Assembly (NCBI GenBank): GCA_018830745.1
Contig: JAHJRU010000053.1
Span: 1 to 9,691 of the forward strand
Length of the DNA: 9,691 bases
Direction: 5' to 3'
DNA from: Chloroflexota bacterium
GTDB taxonomy: Bacteria > Chloroflexota > Dehalococcoidia > Dehalococcoidales > JAHJRU01
The notes beneath the pieces were generated by a model. The model ran no database searches. It saw only the letters and a program-made list of their open reading frames with translations, and had not been told where the DNA came from. Shown piece after piece: positions 5,526 to 9,691 of this stretch (positions within the stretch are counted from its first letter, which is position 1; every line of letters begins with the position of its first letter). The position numbers and the translations under genes were made by a program.

Positions 5526-6701
5526 TCAGAGCAATGAAGGGATGTCATTGAAAGCCTCTTCAAAGCTCTTCTGCTCCTCCTCTACCCCTTTCCACCTCTT
5601 CTTGATGGCCGAGATATAGCTGATGGTGCGGCCAAAGTAACTTATGACCTTGCTCACATTGGTGAGTTCGGACATGACCAGAGTAATATCAACGGAATGT
5701 TTTTCTCTGGGGTAATCACCACTCCTTATAATCGCCTCTTCAGCTATGCGCCTCATCGAGGTACCAAGCTCTTTGATAACAGTCATGTTCATTTCTTCCG
5801 GCGGCGCTGTCATCAGATACAGCGCCCGGCGGGCATCCTTCGGATTACACTTCAATGACAGTTCACTTATAGCTACATTCATTGCCTGAATTCCCTTTTC
5901 CGTTTCCGTGGCTTTGTCCCGGAAATGGCGCCTGCCTTGGGAGAAAAAATTAAGCAAAGGTATCTTTGCCCGGCCATAGCCGATAACCGACCAGCCCACC
6001 AGTGTCTGTATAATATCCCCGGCGTCCAGTATTTTCGACCCGATGTATTTGGGCTTCTTCTCTTCGCCAGCACAGAGCAGGTTGTAAAACGGCTCCACTA
6101 CCTGGGCATTAATCTTGTCCAGATTGCTCCTGATTGCTGAGTCCTTTTGAATATACCGCTGGTTGTCAACCAGAAATATGGCGTCAGCCACCAGGTAAAC
6201 CGACTTCAGGCAGGTAGCGGCGTTATAAATGGTCCGTTGCTCTGTCCGCTCCTCGTGTTCAAAAGGAAGAACCACCATGTTATATATGGGTCTCTCATCG
6301 TAGCGCTCTTTAAGGCGTTGCGTCATCACCGGTATCGCTCCGGAACCGGTGCCACCAGCAGCACCCGCAACCAGTAAAAAGGCATCCGTCTCAGCCAGAT
6401 GGGCGGCACTCCTCACCGCGTCTACAACTTTGTCGCTATCCTCCCTGGCTATCTCCGCCCCAAGCTCATTTATTTTGCCGACACCGTGCCCGCTGGTCTT
6501 CTGGCCCCCGATGAGGATTCTATGCTGGTAGTCCGACCGTATAAATGATAAGCCGCTTAAATCGGCAATGTCGGTATTAACGGCCAAGGCATCCGTGATA
6601 ATATCCACACCACGCTGCACACGCGCTCTCCTGGTCAGGCGAGCGAATTGGTCAGCAATCCTGCCGCCACATTGTCCTAAACCTACAACCAGTAATTTCA
6701 C
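5526..6701 (-). CDS. FtsZ/tubulin-superfamily GTPase, divergent
   Basis: The 391-residue protein has the FtsZ/tubulin GTPase layout. The N-terminal nucleotide loop VVGLGQCGGRIADQF lies at residues 5-19, and AVNTDIADL at 40-48 matches FtsZ's ANTD region. The phosphate-binding signature GAAGGTGSGA is at 113-122. The T7 loop LDAGDIIQTL keeps both acidic residues (Asp226 and Asp229) needed for GTP hydrolysis by the next subunit. A C-terminal domain of about residues 240-370 follows, then a charged linker of only about 15 residues and the terminal sequence FNDIPSLL, which resembles the FtsZ C-terminal peptide (DIPxFL) that binds FtsA or SepF. It probably polymerises on GTP at the cytoplasmic side of the membrane. 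The T7 loop lacks the usual Asn and the sequence departs widely from canonical FtsZ, so it is more likely a paralog than the main division protein. ATG 6699-6701 follows AAGGTGGGAAG. There is no operon partner. Confidence 0.88.
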   Translation of the reverse strand: MKLLVVGLGQCGGRIADQFARLTRRARVQRGVDIITDALAVNTDIADLSGLSFIRSDYQHRILIGGQKTSGHGVGKINELGAEIAREDSDKVVDAVRSAAHLAETDAFLLVAGAAGGTGSGAIPVMTQRLKERYDERPIYNMVVLPFEHEERTEQRTIYNAATCLKSVYLVADAIFLVDNQRYIQKDSAIRSNLDKINAQVVEPFYNLLCAGEEKKPKYIGSKILDAGDIIQTLVGWSVIGYGRAKIPLLNFFSQGRRHFRDKATETEKGIQAMNVAISELSLKCNPKDARRALYLMTAPPEEMNMTVIKELGTSMRRIAEEAIIRSGDYPREKHSVDITLVMSELTNVSKVISYFGRTISYISAIKKRWKGVEEEQKSFEEAFNDIPSLL

Positions 6702-6730
6702 TTCCCACCTTCAAGATAAAATGCTATCTC

Positions 6731-6760
6731 ATTGTAGCATATTTCCGAATATTGTTTCAT
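6731..6760 (-). promoter_or_regulatory. Proximal promoter of the FtsZ-like gene
   Basis: On the minus strand TACAAT (6731-6736) is preceded by TGC, an extended -10. The -35 region is weak, ATGAAA at an 18-base spacing. The leader would be about 23 bases. The -10 and following bases (GCTACAATGAGA) are identical to those of the nitrilase promoter. Confidence 0.5.
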
Positions 6761-6863
6761 TTAGGCATAATTTTGCTGTGGTGTCAATAACCAAAAGGGC
6801 GAAATAGTCTAACCATCTTGCTTAATGCACCTCCTCATCAAGTGATTGCGGCAAAGCTATGCT

Positions 6864-6892
6864 ACTATAGCAAAATCACAGACGGGAAACAA
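6864..6892 (-). promoter_or_regulatory. Possible distal promoter of the FtsZ-like gene
   Basis: On the minus strand TTGTTT (6887-6892), a 17-base spacer and TATAGT (6864-6869) preceded by TGC form a good extended -10 promoter. It would give a leader of about 155 bases before the FtsZ-like ATG. No other gene lies downstream on this strand before 6701. A GAGGAGG at about 6830-6836 has no convincing start codon at working distance. Confidence 0.5.
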
Positions 6893-6978
6893 TAGATTTT
6901 AACCGGAATCAGTGTTGGCCTGAGAGTTGGTAGGTGGTATGGATGGGGGGATAGATGCCCTGGACTATTTAGCTCATT

Positions 6979-7007
6979 TTGTATTCACCACGCTATAAAC
7001 GTATAAT
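6979..7007 (+). promoter_or_regulatory. Promoter of the YciI-like gene
   Basis: TTGTAT (6979-6984), a 17-base spacer and a consensus TATAAT (7002-7007) lie upstream of the TTG start. The start site would be near 7014, leaving a leader of about 32 bases that contains the GGAGG ribosome binding site. Confidence 0.75.
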
Positions 7008-7045
7008 AAGCTTATCTAAAAAATTAAATCACTGGAGGTTCTATC

Positions 7046-7372
7046 TTGGCGAGTTTTGTGGTAACTGTCCGACTGTCAGAAAAGTTCAGGGAAGGGTATT
7101 ATAAGGCCATAAAAGATTTCCAGGCAGGCAACGATTTCGTGCTGCCGGCTGATATAGCTCAGTCAAGGGAAAGCCATAACGAGTATCTGGAAGGGCTTAA
7201 AGCAGAAGGAAAACTATACTGCGCCGGTAATTTTAATGACTTCAGCGGCGCATTGTTTATCTTTGAAGGTGTCCCGGAGGAAGAGGTTCACCGGATTATG
7301 CAGCAGGAACCCCACAACCAGAACGGGTTTTTCACCAGCGTTGAAGTTAAGGAATGGACACATCGGTTTTAG
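7046..7372 (+). CDS. YciI-like (YCII-related) small protein, TTG start
   Basis: The 108-residue protein has the pattern of YciI-like dimeric alpha/beta-barrel proteins: SHNEYLEGLKAEGKLYCAGNF in the middle, then a GALFIFEGVPEEEVHRIM strand-helix, and a VEVKEWTHRF end matching the family's terminal 'I-x-x-W' strand. The family His (residue 43) is present. Where family members usually have Asp-Pro in the late motif, this one reads QQEPHNQNGF. The start is TTG 7046, chosen because GGAGG (7034-7038) lies 7 bases upstream and the promoter is correctly placed; the first ATG comes far too late to code for the fold. The biochemical role of most YciI-like proteins is unknown, and nothing here reveals a substrate. 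It stands alone and converges on the NfeD-like gene, with 20 bases between stops. Confidence 0.8.
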   Translation: MASFVVTVRLSEKFREGYYKAIKDFQAGNDFVLPADIAQSRESHNEYLEGLKAEGKLYCAGNFNDFSGALFIFEGVPEEEVHRIMQQEPHNQNGFFTSVEVKEWTHRF

Positions 7373-7392
7373 GAGAAGTCGAGCCTCTTATA

Positions 7393-7815
7393 TCAACTTG
7401 GGGGCTTATGCTTAACCTTTAAGGTTAATCCCTCCAGCCCTACAACCTCCACATCCTCATCAACCTCTATATGGCCATCAATAGTTCTGGCCTTCCAGTA
7501 CTCGCCCATTAAGGTGATGGTTCCAACGGGGGTCAGCGGAGCCACCACGCTGCCCTCTGCGCCTATCATCCCCTCTCGGCCGGCAACTTGCCTGCGGTGA
7601 AAACTGGGTATAACAGCTACATGTATAATAAAAACAAGGACGCCAAGTAATATCGCTATAGGAATCGTGATTTGCAAGGGAATTCGTATTTCAAAAAACT
7701 GCAGTCCCAGAACCACCAGAACCAGTACAGCCGCTTCGTCCAGTAGCAATACCAGGACTTTACCCCAGTCAGAGATAGTCCTCCTGGGGAACTTTTTATC
7801 AATTTTTTTCCACAT
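7393..7815 (-). CDS. Short NfeD-like membrane protein
   Basis: The 140-residue protein has a basic N-terminus (MWKKIDKKFPRR), two hydrophobic segments at about 20-41 and 47-70 joined by a short turn, and a soluble C-terminal domain at about 80-136. The latter carries the NfeD OB-fold pattern: GMIGAEGSVVAPLTPVGTI, then GEYWKAR and VEVVGLEGLTLKVK. Such short NfeD proteins usually pair with a stomatin/SPFH protein in membrane microdomain maintenance; no stomatin gene is in this window, so this one is an orphan here. ATG 7813-7815 has only a weak upstream AGG (GGCAGGCAATAATTTAG), and no better start is visible. An 8-bp inverted repeat, TTAACCTT-T-AAGGTTAA (7412-7428), lies in its last codons and could help end transcription of the converging genes. 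Assignment is good; function is by family only. Confidence 0.82.
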   Translation of the reverse strand: MWKKIDKKFPRRTISDWGKVLVLLLDEAAVLVLVVLGLQFFEIRIPLQITIPIAILLGVLVFIIHVAVIPSFHRRQVAGREGMIGAEGSVVAPLTPVGTITLMGEYWKARTIDGHIEVDEDVEVVGLEGLTLKVKHKPPS

Positions 7816-8032
7816 CTAAATTATTGCCTGCCGCCGGTTAGCCACCATCCCCGACGACTACTTCTAATTTGACTTTCATTTCCTGGCATCATCACCCTGG
7901 CACAAAGGAAGATAGCCTTCAGAGGCACTGATGCCTAATTTAAACCGTCCTTAAAGAAGCAACCTACGGTCAATGCTGCTGAATACTCCCTTTTTAGTAA
8001 TATAGAGATGCTATGGTTATTTTAGCCCTGGC

Positions 8033-9670
8033 TTATTCTATCTTTTTCCTTCGCCTGGCCAGCATCTCACCCACCTCCTGCCACTTGCCCTCAACAGCCA
8101 TTTTCGCCCTTAGCTCTTCGTCTTCACTCCAGAGGGCATATTTGCGGCCCCACCAGGGTTCTCGCAGTCTAAGTTGGGGCAGCTTCAGCTCACGCCACAG
8201 TTCAAGGGCATGCTCCATAAACTCCTTCGTAGGCAGGGACATCGGACGGAAATCCCACTTCATGGTGGCGTTAATGAGCATCATCGACTGTGTTGGGGGA
8301 TGCTCGGCGAACTCACTCGACCTAGCAGCTACATCTGCGGGGGAAATTATCGAAGGGTCACTCATACTCCAATCAAGGAACGACTCAGCGGGATAAGAGT
8401 GAATGCGAACGTCGCGGTAGGGCTGCATGCGGAAGCTCATAGCCCAGTTGACCGATGCGGCATCCTGCGGGTCTATGTCATCATCTACGGCTATCACAAT
8501 CTTGGTCACCATCACCGAGTCCCGGGAGAGAGCCTCATAGGCTTTTTCCAATGCTTCCCAAACCTTATCCTGCTCCGTGCCAGGTTTTACGCTTATCACA
8601 AAGACCCCGGTGGCTGAAGTGTCATTATGGACAACAACAGAAATCACATGGGACATTCCAAGGTCATGCCTCAATAGCTTATAGATATTGGTTCCCCGGG
8701 CAATCCCCCTTATAATAGTGCTCTCCGATGGCGGAAATTCGCTGAAGAAGGACTGGAATATCGGGTTTTTGCGGTGGGTAATACATTTAACATTAAAGAT
8801 AGCTCCCCCCGAAGCCTCTCCCATGTATCCGAAGGTCTCCCCAAATGGTCCCTCAGGCTCTGTTTCCACGATGGAGACCTCACCCTCGACTACGATTTCG
8901 GCATGGGCGGGCACCTCGAGGTCAACCGTGCGGCATTTGACCAGTTCCACTGGCTCCCCGGCAAATCCACCAGCCACACCCCACTCGCTCTCGCCATAAG
9001 CCAGCTTGGCCACTGAGACATAGTTGATGTTGGGTGCTACTCCCTGTGCCACGGCTACCTCCATTGGTTTGCCCAGCTTACGGTGTTTGAGCCAGTGCTG
9101 AGCCATGTGCTGTGTCGGCCGGGCAAACATAAGCCCGCTCCTGGTGGGTGATTTCACATGCGACCGGTACGTACCCACATTTATATCCCCGGTCTCGGGA
9201 TCCTTGCTTATCCAGCACGGGGCAGTGAAGTAAGGACCGGAATCATATCCCGGAGTGGAGATAGTGAAGGGGAACTCATCTAATCCGCCGTGCTCCAGGA
9301 GACCTTCTCCCTCATGCACTTCTTCCTGAACGGGACCGCTGTCCAGTATCCGGGGCGGTATAGGATTGAGCCTTGCCTGAGCCCACTTGTCCCCAATTTC
9401 ACTGGCCTCACACATAAGCCCCATGGTGTAAATATCTCTGCTGGGTGCGGCGGCGCCGGTGGCAACGGTGCCTTTATACCTCCTGCCGGTACCATCAACC
9501 ACATTCTCGAAGAGAAATGCCTTTCGCTCCTCTTCCGGCAGTCCCCTGAACTGTAACCTCACCAGGGGGTGGAGCTCCGTATCCTTGTTTATTGGCCTGG
9601 TTACCCGAATCAGCTTCCCCGCTTCTTCCAGCACCGCCAGGAATTCACGAAGGTCCTTATAATATGCCAT
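8033..9670 (-). CDS. UbiD-family prenylated-FMN-dependent decarboxylase
   Basis: The 545-residue protein is a complete UbiD-family (de)carboxylase, an enzyme that uses prenylated FMN to remove or add a carboxyl group on aromatic or unsaturated acids. The catalytic Glu-Arg-Glu set is visible: Arg169 in GTYRSH, and Glu273 and Glu278 in PEGPFGETFGYMG. Likely metal and cofactor ligands are Asn164 (DINVGTYR), His188 (TQHMAQHW) and Glu229 (SEWGVAGG). Length and spacing match the family, and residue numbers are within a few of fungal Fdc1. The start at ATG 9668-9670 is fixed by AGGAGG just upstream. No UbiX-type prenyltransferase, needed to make the cofactor, is in the window. The C-terminal region (about 480-545), with LWRELKLPQLRLREPWWG, is longer and more charged than in short UbiD proteins. 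Substrate unknown: 4-hydroxybenzoate-like, phenylphosphate or other aromatics are all possible. It is probably cytoplasmic and transcribed from a promoter beyond the window. Confidence 0.93.
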   Translation of the reverse strand: MAYYKDLREFLAVLEEAGKLIRVTRPINKDTELHPLVRLQFRGLPEEERKAFLFENVVDGTGRRYKGTVATGAAAPSRDIYTMGLMCEASEIGDKWAQARLNPIPPRILDSGPVQEEVHEGEGLLEHGGLDEFPFTISTPGYDSGPYFTAPCWISKDPETGDINVGTYRSHVKSPTRSGLMFARPTQHMAQHWLKHRKLGKPMEVAVAQGVAPNINYVSVAKLAYGESEWGVAGGFAGEPVELVKCRTVDLEVPAHAEIVVEGEVSIVETEPEGPFGETFGYMGEASGGAIFNVKCITHRKNPIFQSFFSEFPPSESTIIRGIARGTNIYKLLRHDLGMSHVISVVVHNDTSATGVFVISVKPGTEQDKVWEALEKAYEALSRDSVMVTKIVIAVDDDIDPQDAASVNWAMSFRMQPYRDVRIHSYPAESFLDWSMSDPSIISPADVAARSSEFAEHPPTQSMMLINATMKWDFRPMSLPTKEFMEHALELWRELKLPQLRLREPWWGRKYALWSEDEELRAKMAVEGKWQEVGEMLARRRKKIE

Positions 9671-9691
9671 CTTTTCCTCCTATCTGCGTGT

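Larger units (their letters stand above)
6702..7045. other. Divergent intergenic region, FtsZ-like / YciI-like
   Basis: These 344 bases hold the two minus-strand promoters for the FtsZ-like gene and the plus-strand promoter for the YciI-like gene. The middle (about 6893-6978) is featureless apart from a G-rich run near 6941-6950. Only very short frames, ten codons or fewer, follow the GAGGAGG on the minus strand; I do not call them genes. Confidence 0.5.

Noticed and set aside
6784..6838. Mini-frames of 9-10 codons near a GAGGAGG on the minus strand upstream of the FtsZ-like gene
   Set aside because: GAGGAGG lies inside one frame and 13 bases before the other start, so neither has a working ribosome binding site arrangement.
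8174..9662. Plus-strand open frames opposite the UbiD-family gene
   Set aside because: The minus-strand UbiD protein is complete with all catalytic motifs and a good start; the opposite frames have no recognisable domain or ribosome binding site.

Overview
The window is a bacterial chromosome segment of moderate GC content. It most resembles a Dehalococcoidia-type Chloroflexota genome. That placement is an inference from protein style (a divergent FtsZ/tubulin-like GTPase, Ala/Glu-rich hendecad coiled coils, and a C-terminal domain I associate with Chloroflexota coiled-coil proteins), not from a marker gene. No mobile element, CRISPR array or rRNA is visible. Most genes appear to be single transcription units with their own sigma70-like promoters, several of which can be read directly (17-bp spacers, -10 boxes such as TATAAT, TACAAT and TATAGT).

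Layout. At 1-750 (+) is the 3' part of a gene for a helical, hendecad-repeat protein with a compact C-terminal alpha/beta domain. A noncoding stretch with a strong hairpin follows, then tRNA-Leu(UAG) on the minus strand with its own promoter. A nitrilase-family C-N hydrolase (1373-2452, -) shares a divergent promoter region with a 684-residue, almost purely helical repeat protein (2687-4741, +). Next is a 146-residue protein with eight perfect 11-residue repeats (5019-5459, +), preceded by a strong promoter and a 14-bp direct repeat. Convergent to it is an FtsZ/tubulin-superfamily GTPase (5526-6701, -). The right third holds a YciI-like protein with a TTG start (7046-7372, +), a short NfeD-like membrane protein (7393-7815, -) and a complete UbiD-family decarboxylase (8033-9670, -).

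The most interesting pattern is in the left two thirds. Three unrelated-looking helical proteins, all built on 11-residue periodicity, lie within about 7 kb of an FtsZ-like GTPase. The GTPase keeps the nucleotide-binding and catalytic residues and ends in a motif resembling the FtsZ C-terminal peptide. The 684-residue protein is exceptionally regular: residues 8-606 divide without remainder into twenty 25-residue units and nine 11-residue units. Together these could be parts of a filament or scaffold system. This is a hypothesis from proximity and architecture only, because the genes are not in one operon. The nitrilase, YciI, NfeD and UbiD genes look like ordinary metabolic or housekeeping neighbours with no clear functional link to it.
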